Shown in pieces: positions 1 through 9,456 of a stretch of DNA of 64,000 bases. The DNA is taken from NCBI RefSeq assembly GCF_026151395.1, contig NZ_JAMQPV010000001.1, positions 248,001 to 312,000 of the forward strand. The letters are read 5' to 3'. The notes beneath the pieces are model-generated. The model did not search any database and had not been told where the DNA came from. It was given only the letters and a program-made list of their open reading frames with translations. The DNA is from Leptospira limi. Its GTDB lineage: Bacteria; Spirochaetota; Leptospiria; Leptospirales; Leptospiraceae. Position 1 is the first letter of the stretch, and every line of letters begins with the position of its first letter. The position numbers were made by a program, and so were the translations under genes.

Positions 1-908
1 ACTGCCATAAAACCATCTCCAAGAAATTTATTTACTATTCCCCCATTTTGGTTAATGCATATGATTACATCTTGAAAAAGTCGATTTAAAAATTGGATTA
101 AGTCTGTAGGTTTTTGAGTCTCTGCAAATTTTGTAAAATCACGTATATCAAAGAATAAAATACAAACGTGTTTTTCTTCACCATTCCAATCATCTCTTTG
201 GTGCAATAATGTATTCACTACCTCTGGAGATACATGTTGTCCAAACAAAACACGGATTTGATTTTTTTCTGATTCTGCCGCCAAACTATTGATAAAACTA
301 TTTCGAATTTGTCTCGAAACAAAAGCTGATAAAAATCCACCGACTAAAAAAATATTCGCCTTACCAAAGTAAATTGGGAATGAATATAATAATGGATCCA
401 CTGCTCCTGGTTTTGTATTTTGAAGAAAATAATAAACAATTCCTAAATATTCTGCCCAAGATACAAATCCTATAAAAATAGCTAAACCAATATCCAAACG
501 TAACGTAGCTAAAATGATGAAGAAAAAATATGCAAGCTCGGGAGGAGAGTTGAGTGCTAAGATTGGTATTTCCAAATTGATTCCCAAATATAACAAGAGT
601 CCAGAGGGAATACTACTCTCTACTAGGGCGCCTACATAACGAATCGAGATAGGCGGAATTCTACCATCACGTATATTGGAGTCCAAAATTCTTAAAAGTA
701 TATATGCATATAAGGTATTAAAAAGAAAATAAACTGGAGGAACCCAAATTGGGAATGGCTGTACATTCTTACTTAATAGATCGTCTCGGATAAAGAGCAC
801 TTGGAATATTAATGCTACGGCTCCAGAGAGGAAAAGCCAAAATAGCGCTTTGGCACGTTTGCGTTCTGATTTTAAGATTTCAAATAAGAGAACTCTACTC
901 GATTCCAT
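1..908 (-). CDS. Membrane class III adenylate/guanylate cyclase (3' end cut by window edge)
   Basis: Reading the minus strand from the ATG at 908 gives an uninterrupted 302-codon partial frame beginning MESSRVLLFEILKSERKR. The first ~190 residues are strongly hydrophobic, about six membrane segments. A cytoplasmic class III nucleotidyl cyclase domain follows, with HVSPEVV (typical of the linker into the domain), the first metal-binding Asp in FFDIRDFTKF and the second in KFLGDGF. The rest of the domain lies outside the window, so the substrate-specifying residues cannot be read. No in-frame ATG lies between 908 and the upstream stop at 987-989. It is divergent from a second cyclase at 1480. 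Probable role: membrane-linked cAMP (or cGMP) synthesis. Confidence 0.85.
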   Translation of the reverse strand, partial: MESSRVLLFEILKSERKRAKALFWLFLSGAVALIFQVLFIRDDLLSKNVQPFPIWVPPVYFLFNTLYAYILLRILDSNIRDGRIPPISIRYVGALVESSIPSGLLLYLGINLEIPILALNSPPELAYFFFIILATLRLDIGLAIFIGFVSWAEYLGIVYYFLQNTKPGAVDPLLYSFPIYFGKANIFLVGGFLSAFVSRQIRNSFINSLAAESEKNQIRVLFGQHVSPEVVNTLLHQRDDWNGEEKHVCILFFDIRDFTKFAETQKPTDLIQFLNRLFQDVIICINQNGGIVNKFLGDGFMA

Positions 909-1479
909 GATCTCAATTTCGGACGTGCGGATAAGTTGGAAATAAAAAATTAATATGTTTTTAACTTGTTTAGAGTTAGGAAATTTTTAGTTCCTAATTC
1001 ACTCCAACTCCTTTGCCATTTTTGTGGTAACAAAAAGTTGAGATTTATCGGAATAATTTAAAGATTTGTTTTGAATTGGTTTTTACATCAACTAACAAAA
1101 GTTCCAAATTTTGAAACCAGTCTGTAAAAATTACTATAAAAATGTGAGTGGAAATCCTTGAGTCTTCGAAAGTCTTCGATCGATTCCCCACACCTGTAAC
1201 AGATCAATCTCCAATTTAAGATCAGAAAACTTTGGTTGACAATTTGAAAAAACTAACTCAGGTAATATTGTTTTTGACTTTGGAAACACTGCACAGTTTA
1301 AGTAAGGTAAAACTATCAATTTTCTAAATCAAAAATGGAAAATTTTATATTCGGTTTCTTATTTTTATCTAGCAAAGAAAACAATCAAAAGAGTTGTTTA
1401 CTAATAGGAAATGTAAAACCGTTTGGAGAAAATTCCAAAATTCGAATACTCGCAACTCTATTTCAAAAGGTAAAACCAA
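909..1479. other. Intergenic region between two divergent cyclase genes
   Basis: About 570 AT-rich bases separate the two divergent cyclase genes and must carry both promoters. I see no convincing gene here: the only open frame (1134-1319, minus) starts from no visible ribosome binding site and looks like chance. A short tandem motif, gtcttcgaaagtcttcga, lies near 1161-1178. No RNA gene or clear terminator was recognised. Confidence 0.5.
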
Positions 1480-2823
1480 ATGTTTGATCTCTCATTTTTA
1501 GAACCAGAAAGGAAAACTTTAAAAATAAAACGTTCAGGCGATACCATATTAGAAACCGCAATCGCAAATAATTTTCCGCTATATCATTTATGTGGCGGAA
1601 ATGCGCGATGCACAACTTGTCGTGTTTTTGTTTCGGATGGGCTGGCTTTTCTTAGTGAAAGGAATGAAAGAGAAAAAACAATTGCCGATCGGAAAGGTTG
1701 GCCTAAAGAAATTCGTTTGTCATGCCAAACAGAAATTTTTGGAAACGTCGACGTCCAAAGGATCATTCGCGATGAAGAAGATCTTAAGAACATAACTTCC
1801 GAAACAAAAAATTCTAAAACAGGCGAAGAGTGTTATGCGACAATTTTATTTTTAGACATTAAAGGTTTTACTTCTTTTACAGAGTCAAGTTTAGCATATG
1901 ATGTTGTATTTGTTCTCAATCGATTTTTCCAAGAGATGAGTGATCCAATCCTTAACAATGGTGGATTTATCGATAAGTTCATCGGGGACGGTATCCTTGC
2001 TTATTTCTTTTTAGACAAAACAAAATTACAAACATCACAACTTACATTGGAAGATGCAAAAAGACAAATGTTTGTCCAAGCATTACGTGCTTGTTTTCGC
2101 ATGTTTGACCAACTTCAAAAATTCAATGCTTATGTAAAAGAACGTTTCCACCATGAGTTTGAAATTCGTTTGGGATTGCATGCAGGTCAGGTGATATACG
2201 GTGATATAGGTCATTCGGATCACAAATCACAAACCGTACTGGGAGATACCGTCAACGTGGCCTCGAGATTGGAAGCTCTGAACAAAAAAACGGGAACAAA
2301 ATTTTTAATCTCTGACGAAATTTACCAATTCGTTTCTGACAAAATCCAAATCGACAAAAAGATTCTTACAAAACTCAGAGGAAAAACGGAAAGGATGGCC
2401 GTTTACTCTGTATTAGGTTTTAAAGAAAAAGATCAAATCTTAGAATTACAACGATCTCTAGAATTGGCGGTTCAACTGAATCCAAATTTAGCTCGGGATT
2501 TTTATATTCACTTTCTCGATACCAAACCAGAGTTCCAAAAATTTTTCCAAAATACGGATATGGAATCCCAAGCCAAAAAGTTACTGGCTATGTTTGGAAA
2601 AACAATTGAAAAATTTGGAAATTTGAACCAGAACCATATCGAACTTCAAAATTTAGGGAAAATGCATGAAGAGATGGGAATTCAGGTAACTGATTTTGCA
2701 AAAATAGCACCAAGCCTTCTCTATGCCTTAGAAAAAAGTTTAGGAGATCGATGGAGTGCAGAATTGAAGTCAATTTGGGAGACGGCTTTAGGATCGTTAG
2801 TTAGGTTGATGGGAAAGAAATAA
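1480..2823 (+). CDS. Ferredoxin (2Fe-2S)-class III cyclase-globin fusion protein
   Basis: 447 aa in three visible parts. Residues 1-~100 are a 2Fe-2S ferredoxin domain of adrenodoxin-type spacing, with Cys38, Cys44, Cys47 and Cys82. Residues ~117-312 are a class III nucleotidyl cyclase, with metal-binding Asp126 (FLDIKGFT) and Asp170 (FIGDG), and transition-state Asn259/Arg263 in DTVNVASRLEALN. Residues ~325-447 align by eye with the globin domain of flavohaemoglobins: Tyr342 (B10), Phe355/356 (CD1), Gln364 (possible E7) and His396 in GKMHEEMGI as proximal F8, ending SIWETALGSLVRLM. No membrane segment is present, so it is cytosolic. AAAGG precedes the ATG by about ten bases. Likely role: cyclic nucleotide synthesis tuned by redox state and by O2/NO/CO at haem. 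Ligand and product are inferred. Confidence 0.85.
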   Translation: MFDLSFLEPERKTLKIKRSGDTILETAIANNFPLYHLCGGNARCTTCRVFVSDGLAFLSERNEREKTIADRKGWPKEIRLSCQTEIFGNVDVQRIIRDEEDLKNITSETKNSKTGEECYATILFLDIKGFTSFTESSLAYDVVFVLNRFFQEMSDPILNNGGFIDKFIGDGILAYFFLDKTKLQTSQLTLEDAKRQMFVQALRACFRMFDQLQKFNAYVKERFHHEFEIRLGLHAGQVIYGDIGHSDHKSQTVLGDTVNVASRLEALNKKTGTKFLISDEIYQFVSDKIQIDKKILTKLRGKTERMAVYSVLGFKEKDQILELQRSLELAVQLNPNLARDFYIHFLDTKPEFQKFFQNTDMESQAKKLLAMFGKTIEKFGNLNQNHIELQNLGKMHEEMGIQVTDFAKIAPSLLYALEKSLGDRWSAELKSIWETALGSLVRLMGKK

Positions 2824-2919
2824 AAGGAATGATTATATTACTTCGCAGAGATCAAATAACTATACAATAAGATAAATATGAGGTAACCTTTTGCAAGTTA
2901 ATAAAATAGTTTGGCCATT

Positions 2920-5130
2920 TTAAACATTAGTTCTTTGTATCTTTGGAAAGAAAAGAAGGAAACTTGTTCCTTTGTCAACTTGACTCTCTACTTCAATTTT
3001 TCCACCTAAGGATTCAAGTTGGTATTTTGTTAGAAAAAGACCCATGCCCTTCCCTTCTATATTAGGATGGAACCTTGAATTCATTTTGAACATTTTATTT
3101 CGATATTTTTCCAAATCGATTCCAATACCATTATCAGTGATTGTTAGAATGATAAACTCATCGGATTCATTCGCTTCGATTCGGATAAACCCAATACTTT
3201 TGTCAGCTATGTATTTAAATGCATTGGATAAAACATTATTAATGATGCTTTCAAAATAAACTGGTATGGTAAAAATGAATAAGTCTTTTGGAATGATTAC
3301 GTCTACTTTAGTTTGATTCGATTTATCAGAAACATATAACAAAAGTTGATTTTGAATTTCTTTTTGAAGGTGTATTTCTTTTTTTACGAGCGAATGGGAA
3401 TCCTTCTCAATTGTTAGCAATTCATTTAAGTTTTTCATCATATGATCCAACTGTTGTGCGGAAGATTCGACCATCTGGACTAAAACTTGATCACTTGGAT
3501 CATCTTTTAGTAAATTACATAAACTTAATATATTTGCAATTGGTGCCCTAAGGTTATGAGAAGTGATATAAGTATACTCTCTTAACCTTTCATTCTGTCT
3601 ATTGGTGACTTGAACTAAAGTTTCTAGTTCTTTATTTTTTGCGACGAGATCTGATATATTACGATTGTAAATAACAATCCCATCGGTAGTAGGCAAAACG
3701 ATGTGATGGAAATGACCAGGCGTATAATATCCGTCAGGAATTATATAGTCTTGTTCAAGCGGTTGTTTTGTCAGAAAAACTTGTTTATACTGCTCAAAAA
3801 AGCCATTTTCTAAATTGATCGGATATAGTTCACAAATTCTTTTTCCAATCAGTTCTTCTTTTGGGACTCCTAAGTTGTTTGCCCCTTTCTCATTCATTTC
3901 GTTAAAAACGAAATCAATGATCGTTCCATGCACGTCTTTCACTACCGATAAAAAATAAATGGATTCAAGAGAAGCCTCTAATGATGCTTTGAATCGTTCG
4001 TTACTTTCTTTGAGCTTAGTTTCAACTTCCTTTTCAATGGTAATATTTTTAGATGCTCCAATCAATTTGGATAAGTTACCAAACTCGTCATACAATGGTT
4101 TGCTATAATCTCTAATCCATATAACTTCATCACTTTTTGCAAAAACCCGGTATTCGGAAACACCAACTTGACCTTGGAGAATTTCAGAAACACGATTTCC
4201 AACGATACCTAAGTCATCTGGATGAATGATTTTGATCCATCCCCCGAGAATTAGAATATCCTCAACTGTATACCCAATTATTTTTGAGAGATTTCCTGAG
4301 CTCCAATCAGCAATGATTTCTCCTTCAATGATTTTTGCAGTATAAACATAATCAGATGTAATCTCCGTGATTAATTTTAATTTTCCCAAGATGTCTTCAG
4401 AATCGGTAATATCTCGTGCAACCGCTACAAGTTCGTTGATATTTCCGTACTGATCTCGGATCGGAGTTTTGACGGTATTAAAATAACGGACTAAACCATC
4501 TTTACCTAAATGAGGTTCTTTTTCTATTTTAAATTGTTTGCCTTCTTGAAAAACAAAAGAATCGATTTTGTGATACTCTTCAATGAATTCTTGTTTGTTT
4601 TCTGGAATATCATACCTGCCTATGACATCTGCTTTTTTGATACCTAGGTAATCAGCACAGGCCTTGTTCACATAGGTCATTTTAAAATTAGTATCTTTAC
4701 AGAAAATAAAATCAGAGATGGAATCGAGTATCTGCGAATAATAATTTTCTGTTTCACGGATCGTATCGGATATACTTTTGAGATTTGAATTTTCTAAAAA
4801 GCTAAAAATAATGTATTGAATCTCATTCGAAAAAGATTTCGAAATATTAAATTGGGCCACAACATTCATTATCGATTTGTTTTTTTTAACTGCTTGCAGT
4901 TCTCCAAAATAAGAACCAGTTTTTGAAAGAGAAACGATCACATTGTTTTCATAATCAGAGGGTATCCAAAACTCATTTGCAAATCTACCGACTACTTCTT
5001 CTTTCGATGTATATCCTAAAAAATGTAGAAATGCATTGTTAATAAAAACGATTTTACCAAGTGGTTCTGAAATCGCAATGGCGCTTATAGATTCATCCAC
5101 AGCTTTTTCGATGATTGATTTTATATCCAT
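2920..5130 (-). CDS. Multi-PAS sensor histidine kinase
   Basis: 736 aa with no membrane segment. About four to five PAS domains occupy residues 1-500, the first beginning near residue 10 (SISAIAISEPLGKIVFINNA), with PAC-like ends such as VAVARDITDSEDI. The dimerisation box has phospho-acceptor His525 in TSHNLRAPIANI. The C-terminal ATPase domain shows the N box (NNVLSNAFKYI), G1 (DNGIGIDLEKY) and G2 (GKGMGLFLTKY). No receiver domain is fused and no response regulator lies nearby, so the partner is unknown. AGGA precedes the ATG at 5130. It is divergent from another kinase at 5490. Probable cytoplasmic sensor of redox state or a small ligand, inferred only from the PAS domains. Confidence 0.92.
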   Translation of the reverse strand: MDIKSIIEKAVDESISAIAISEPLGKIVFINNAFLHFLGYTSKEEVVGRFANEFWIPSDYENNVIVSLSKTGSYFGELQAVKKNKSIMNVVAQFNISKSFSNEIQYIIFSFLENSNLKSISDTIRETENYYSQILDSISDFIFCKDTNFKMTYVNKACADYLGIKKADVIGRYDIPENKQEFIEEYHKIDSFVFQEGKQFKIEKEPHLGKDGLVRYFNTVKTPIRDQYGNINELVAVARDITDSEDILGKLKLITEITSDYVYTAKIIEGEIIADWSSGNLSKIIGYTVEDILILGGWIKIIHPDDLGIVGNRVSEILQGQVGVSEYRVFAKSDEVIWIRDYSKPLYDEFGNLSKLIGASKNITIEKEVETKLKESNERFKASLEASLESIYFLSVVKDVHGTIIDFVFNEMNEKGANNLGVPKEELIGKRICELYPINLENGFFEQYKQVFLTKQPLEQDYIIPDGYYTPGHFHHIVLPTTDGIVIYNRNISDLVAKNKELETLVQVTNRQNERLREYTYITSHNLRAPIANILSLCNLLKDDPSDQVLVQMVESSAQQLDHMMKNLNELLTIEKDSHSLVKKEIHLQKEIQNQLLLYVSDKSNQTKVDVIIPKDLFIFTIPVYFESIINNVLSNAFKYIADKSIGFIRIEANESDEFIILTITDNGIGIDLEKYRNKMFKMNSRFHPNIEGKGMGLFLTKYQLESLGGKIEVESQVDKGTSFLLFFPKIQRTNV

Positions 5131-5489
5131 CTCTCAGTCCTCTTGTGATCCTTGCCTCAAAAAAAGTAAATCAATTCAACTTAAAAAATAGCCACTGTTT
5201 GCGCATTGAAAATCCATGTCCCGTTTCCTATAAAAACACAAAGCTTGCATAATCTGAATTTTGCCATTGAGCCAAGACGAAAATGAAGTTTCAGATGGGA
5301 AACGCAAATAGAGATACACATCAAAGTATTTTTTAAGAAAAAATACTTGGGTGATTTGATTCACTCAATAAATTCGATGAAAAACATTTAAATGTCAAAT
5401 CCAAATGAAAACCAAAGTGCGATATTTATTAATTTATTTCCTGGTTTCTTTGGTCTATTTTGAAACGTGAATTTATTAGGAATCAATCC
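5131..5489. other. Intergenic region between two divergent histidine kinases
   Basis: About 360 AT-rich bases between divergently transcribed kinase genes, so both promoters must lie here. The small minus-strand frame at 5176-5364 has no ribosome binding site and no recognisable protein character. No RNA gene or operator was recognised. Confidence 0.4.
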
Positions 5490-6674
5490 ATGCAAACAAT
5501 TCCCAAAAATGAAATCCCTCGCTTACTACAATTAGCAGATTTAAACTTAGATTATGTTTCCTTAAAAGAGGAATTTAATGGACTCGCGGAATTGGCTGCA
5601 AAGATCACTGGAACACCTATTTCCCATATCAATCTGATTGATGCATTACACCAGTGGACAATTGGTGATTTTGGATTTCCCTCTACTCTGACTCCAAGAG
5701 AAGAAACTGTTTGCCAATTTACCATCTTAAACAATTCACATCTAGAAGTAAAAGACCTAAGGTCAGACCCGAGGTTCAAAGAGAAAGGATTTGTCACTCA
5801 AAGTCCTTACTTTAAATACTATTACGGAATTCCAATTGATTTAAAAGGATATAATATAGGATCCATCTGCGTAATCGATACAGAAGATAATTCAATTTCT
5901 CCTGATAAAATCAAACTCTTAGAAATCATCGCCGAAGAAGTGACGCTTCGTATCAAACTCAAAAACACTATTCACCAAATTACCGAGAAAAATCTCAAAT
6001 TATGGAAAAATTATAAAATTTTAGCACATGATATCCGAGGACCCATCGGTGGTATATCGGGATTGGCTGATATCATCCTCCAAGAAGAAGAAATAGACAT
6101 GATGGAATATCTTTCGAATATGAAATTGATAAAGGAAAGTAGTGATTCTGTATTAAATTTGGTAAATGATCTAATGAGTGAATTTACGGATGAAGGTACA
6201 TCTAACAATGATATCACGATAAAGGAATTTTCCGAACAATTATTAAGTTTGTTTTATGCGCAGGCACAAACGAAACAAATCAGTATCAATTTCAATATAA
6301 ATCCAAATTTATACAGAACAAAAATTCCAAAAAATAAATTCTTTCAAATGATTGGAAACTTAGTTTCGAATTCAATCAAGTTTTCACCGATAAAAAGTGA
6401 GATACAGATTCATTTTGATATCCTGAATTCCGTCAATCAATCAGCCGTTATACGCATTAAAGATTTTGGAATTGGAATGACAACAGAGCAAATCAACGAA
6501 ATATTTTTAGACAACACAAATTCAACATTAGGGACAGCGGGCGAAGTGGGATACGGATTTGGAATCAAATTCGTGAAATTACTTGTCGATGAATTGAAGG
6601 GAACCTTTTCAGTCACTTCAGATTTAGGAAAGGGATGTGAATTTCTCATCAACCTGCCCATTGAAAGTTCTTAA
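5490..6674 (+). CDS. GAF-domain histidine kinase
   Basis: 394 aa from the ATG at 5490, which has AGGA eight bases upstream. A TTG 30 bases earlier (5460) would add ten residues but has no visible binding site. A GAF domain covers residues ~20-165 (ITGTPISHINLID through GSICVIDTED). The HisKA-type box follows with phospho-acceptor His180 in LAHDIRGPIGGISG. The ATPase domain carries the N box (GNLVSNSIKFS), G1 (DFGIGMTTEQI) and G2 (GYGFGIKFVKLLVDEL). No transmembrane region, so it is a soluble sensor. The GAF ligand cannot be told. No response regulator is adjacent. Confidence 0.9.
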   Translation: MQTIPKNEIPRLLQLADLNLDYVSLKEEFNGLAELAAKITGTPISHINLIDALHQWTIGDFGFPSTLTPREETVCQFTILNNSHLEVKDLRSDPRFKEKGFVTQSPYFKYYYGIPIDLKGYNIGSICVIDTEDNSISPDKIKLLEIIAEEVTLRIKLKNTIHQITEKNLKLWKNYKILAHDIRGPIGGISGLADIILQEEEIDMMEYLSNMKLIKESSDSVLNLVNDLMSEFTDEGTSNNDITIKEFSEQLLSLFYAQAQTKQISINFNINPNLYRTKIPKNKFFQMIGNLVSNSIKFSPIKSEIQIHFDILNSVNQSAVIRIKDFGIGMTTEQINEIFLDNTNSTLGTAGEVGYGFGIKFVKLLVDELKGTFSVTSDLGKGCEFLINLPIESS

Positions 6675-6771
6675 GCAATGCGGGAAAAAGGCAATAGCTC
6701 GCATCTATACATTTCCGTATTCCGCTTCAATTGCTTAGGTGAGGAATTGAGCTGATTGAACGTTTCTATTT

Positions 6772-7283
6772 TTACTTTCTGGAATGCTCCACAAAAATCA
6801 GTTTGGAAGTATCAAAACCAAGAGAGTAAGCCTTGACAAAAAGGTCGTCGGTGATTTTTTTCGAAATCTCCGGAGTCCTTGCCAAAATCCAGAGATAAGA
6901 CTTGTTGGGACCGCAGACAAGGGCATAACTGTAATTGATTTTATCAAGTGCAATAATATTGTAGGTCCCATAAAACGGCCCAAAGAATGAAACTTTGAGT
7001 AAACCTTTGTCAGTCGTATCCTGAAAGAAGGCTTTCCCCTCAATTTCTTTCCATTCCTGATTGAGTTGATCATACCCACGATTTATGACTTTTACTCCGC
7101 CATCGATGCGTTTTGAATATTGAGCGGTGACATCCACAAGCCCCCTTAGTGGTCAAGCCTTGCTACCTCGTACCACTTCCCAAGATACTTCTCAAGCTCA
7201 AAGCCCTTCACGGTACCAACACCTTCAGGGACTGACAAACACCCAGTAAATAGCAAAGATAATAACAAAAAAAACTTCTTCAT
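6772..7283 (-). pseudogene. blc: Frameshifted lipocalin (Blc/apolipoprotein D-type lipoprotein)
   Basis: Two minus-strand frames together make one lipocalin. The first (7283 to 7146, 45 aa) starts MKKFFLLLSLLFTGC, a lipoprotein signal with a lipobox ending at Cys15, and contains the lipocalin GKWYE signature followed by VARLDH and then a stop. The second frame (from about 7137) continues with RGLVDVTAQYS and DGGVKVINRGYD, which in intact Blc proteins follows LDHSFERGL. Only two bases (ta) separate the LDH codons from the RGL codons, where family members have three residues (S-F-E). The simplest account is a 7-bp deletion. The downstream part (121 aa) is otherwise well conserved, so the break may be recent. 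Intact Blc is an outer-membrane lipoprotein that binds lysophospholipids or fatty acids. Confidence 0.85.
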
Positions 7284-7347
7284 TTGAATACTCCGTACAT
7301 ATATAAGACGAATCATGATTCAATCCCAGACACGATTTACTAGCTTC

Positions 7348-7770
7348 TTATTGTGAGAATTGTGCCAACACTTCCTGAGCTAACCATTGAATTGGTGTCC
7401 AAGTTGTTTCTGTATTTCCATCAAGGGTATAACGCGTTACGAGTATTGAGTTTTTTTTAAGTTTTGGATCTTTGTAGCTTTCAAGGAAAGCAATCGGTAG
7501 AAGTAAGTAGTGCCGTACAAAGAACGTGGTTGGCATTCGGTTCATTGATATGGATGAATAATGGATTTGTATTTATCGTTGTCATTGAGAATGACGACCG
7601 AAATTTTTGATGATTCACCGAGAACAGCAATGTATTTTTTCTGAGTTGGTGACCGATTCATTCTGGACTTCTAGAGATTCCATCCTCTCGGATTCGAAAA
7701 TTGCGAGTGTTTGTTGATCCAGATTCTTCTTTATGGAATAAAATGAATTGCAGATCCAAAGAATATAAAT
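7348..7770 (-). pseudogene. Remnant of a decayed exported or lipoprotein gene
   Basis: Three overlapping minus-strand fragments in different frames look like one broken coding region. The upstream piece runs from about 7770 (hydrophobic stretch IYILWIC, then NSFYSIKKNLDQQTLAIF) and ends after NSEKIHC. The middle piece in the next frame reads KKYIAVLGESSKISVVILND. The last piece (7348-7545, 65 aa) starts MNRMPTTFFVRHYLLLPI and ends TPIQWLAQEVLAQFSQ. No start codon or binding site fits the upstream piece. The family is not recognised. It lies next to the broken lipocalin, suggesting local gene decay. The alternative is that only the 65-aa frame is expressed. Confidence 0.4.
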
Positions 7771-7828
7771 TTAAGTTTCAACTGATCATCAAAATGAAAC
7801 TAAAATCTGAGACGATTGTACTACGATC

Positions 7829-9394
7829 ATGACATTCCGATTAATGAATGAAAAAAAAATTGTTCTTTTGCTCATTGTTTTTTCCACTTTTGTTTCGTTT
7901 TTCATCGGAATCTTCCAAATCCATAAAATTCATAAAAAAAATCTGATCGAATTAAACATGGAAGTAAATCCACAATCGTTTAACGGTTTTGATTTCCATT
8001 TTTACGGTGATGCTGGATTTAAATGGATCCAAATCCAAGATTTAAAAGCTAAAAATTTTAGAGATATTACCTGTTCCTATCCTGGGAAAAAATTTGATCC
8101 AAATTTTGTTCAGACTAAAAAATCAGGTGTGATCACAATTCAAAACGACTCCTGTTATTATCTATTTCCATACGTACTTTCTTATATTATGTATTTACCA
8201 ACGATTTTCAGTGGGCAAATTGGAATCGTCGTTTTCCAACACATACTTGTTGCCTTCATGCTGTATTGGATGTATCAAATTGGAAAAATCCTCCAGTTAG
8301 ATTTTTGGAAAATTTTACTTTCGATGGTCCTAATTCGATTTGGAACTTCCTATGGAACAGCAGTTTTTGATTTAGAAGAACATATACTGACAGGTTTTAT
8401 ATTCCTCTTTGCTATTTATAGGTTATTATTAAAACCTAACAAACACCAAATTTGGATGAGTGGTTTTTTCATTGGACTTCTCTTTTTATTCAGACCAGAA
8501 ACATGTGTGAATTTATTGGTGTATCCATTGGCAATTTACAATCTTTCGGTGGATCGAATCAAAAAACCAATGAACCAAGTGATGATTGCAATCTTTGGAA
8601 TCATTTCCAGTATTCTTCCTATATTGATACTCAACCAAGTATTGGTACACCATCCACTTGGGATTAAAGCATTTGATCCCATACACTATGTTTCGATTGG
8701 AGAAAGAATTTCAGGTCTCATTCGAAATTTATTTTTTTATTCTCCATTTTACTTTAACCCTCTATTGTTTCAAATGCCAATTTTGGTATTTACTTTGTTT
8801 CAGTTCCGTTTCCATCGTTATCAAAAGGAAAGGTCTGAAATTAAATTTCTGTATACCTTCCTTTGGGCTCTTCCCATTTTATTACTTGTTTCACCCACAT
8901 CGGCAACGTATTATTTAGGATTACGATTTGCCTATTTTTTATATCCAATTTTAGTCATTTTGATTTTCCATACGGTGCATCTAGATACATTAATTAAAAA
9001 AATCGGATTCGGTTTTCTTTATGGTTGGAGTATTGTCACTTTCCTCATGAGTTTCAATTTTTCCTTTTTAATCTATAAGGGTTATGATTTAAACTACACG
9101 TTATTAAAACAAAATAAAACTGAACTTGTTTTTGTCCGTGATATGGGAGCTCTGATGAGTCTATCCGATTTGTATCTGTCAGGTAAAAGTATATTTGCCT
9201 TTGAAGACAAATCGTTCCTCGAAATGATCCAAGAAGTTGGTAAACATCACCCTGGTACTGAGATCAGCATCATCCAAAGTAAATATTCTGGTGAGCCAAT
9301 TCCATTGACTCAAATTGCAAACAAGTACATTCTAAAATCAAAATTTGAAAATCCAAGCATAACCATTGATCAGTATGCCCCAATCAAACAATGA
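7829..9394 (+). CDS. Polytopic membrane protein, possibly glycosyltransferase-C-like
   Basis: 521 aa. One membrane segment (residues ~10-30) is followed by a ~75-residue non-membrane loop containing GFDFHFYGDAGFKW, then about nine further hydrophobic segments, and a soluble C-terminal tail from ~residue 430. The layout, with a large first extracytoplasmic loop carrying acidic residues and then many helices, resembles lipid-linked-sugar-dependent mannosyl/arabinosyltransferases. I cannot name a family signature. Two ATGs (7829 and 7844) could be the start; neither has a strong binding site. It stands alone between a decayed region and 9457. Confidence 0.6.
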   Translation: MTFRLMNEKKIVLLLIVFSTFVSFFIGIFQIHKIHKKNLIELNMEVNPQSFNGFDFHFYGDAGFKWIQIQDLKAKNFRDITCSYPGKKFDPNFVQTKKSGVITIQNDSCYYLFPYVLSYIMYLPTIFSGQIGIVVFQHILVAFMLYWMYQIGKILQLDFWKILLSMVLIRFGTSYGTAVFDLEEHILTGFIFLFAIYRLLLKPNKHQIWMSGFFIGLLFLFRPETCVNLLVYPLAIYNLSVDRIKKPMNQVMIAIFGIISSILPILILNQVLVHHPLGIKAFDPIHYVSIGERISGLIRNLFFYSPFYFNPLLFQMPILVFTLFQFRFHRYQKERSEIKFLYTFLWALPILLLVSPTSATYYLGLRFAYFLYPILVILIFHTVHLDTLIKKIGFGFLYGWSIVTFLMSFNFSFLIYKGYDLNYTLLKQNKTELVFVRDMGALMSLSDLYLSGKSIFAFEDKSFLEMIQEVGKHHPGTEISIIQSKYSGEPIPLTQIANKYILKSKFENPSITIDQYAPIKQ

Positions 9395-9456
9395 AGATTC
9401 ACTCCAAGATTCAAGTCACCTTGGTGCTAACGGGTTTCTCTTTCGTCTAACAATCA

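Noticed and set aside
1134..1319. 61-aa minus-strand frame between the two cyclases
   Set aside because: No binding site and no protein-like pattern; it fills the promoter region of two real genes.
7310..7321. 12-bp palindrome GAATCATGATTC upstream of the lipocalin remnant
   Set aside because: Low-complexity palindrome near two dead genes with no second copy seen; likely chance in an AT-rich stretch.
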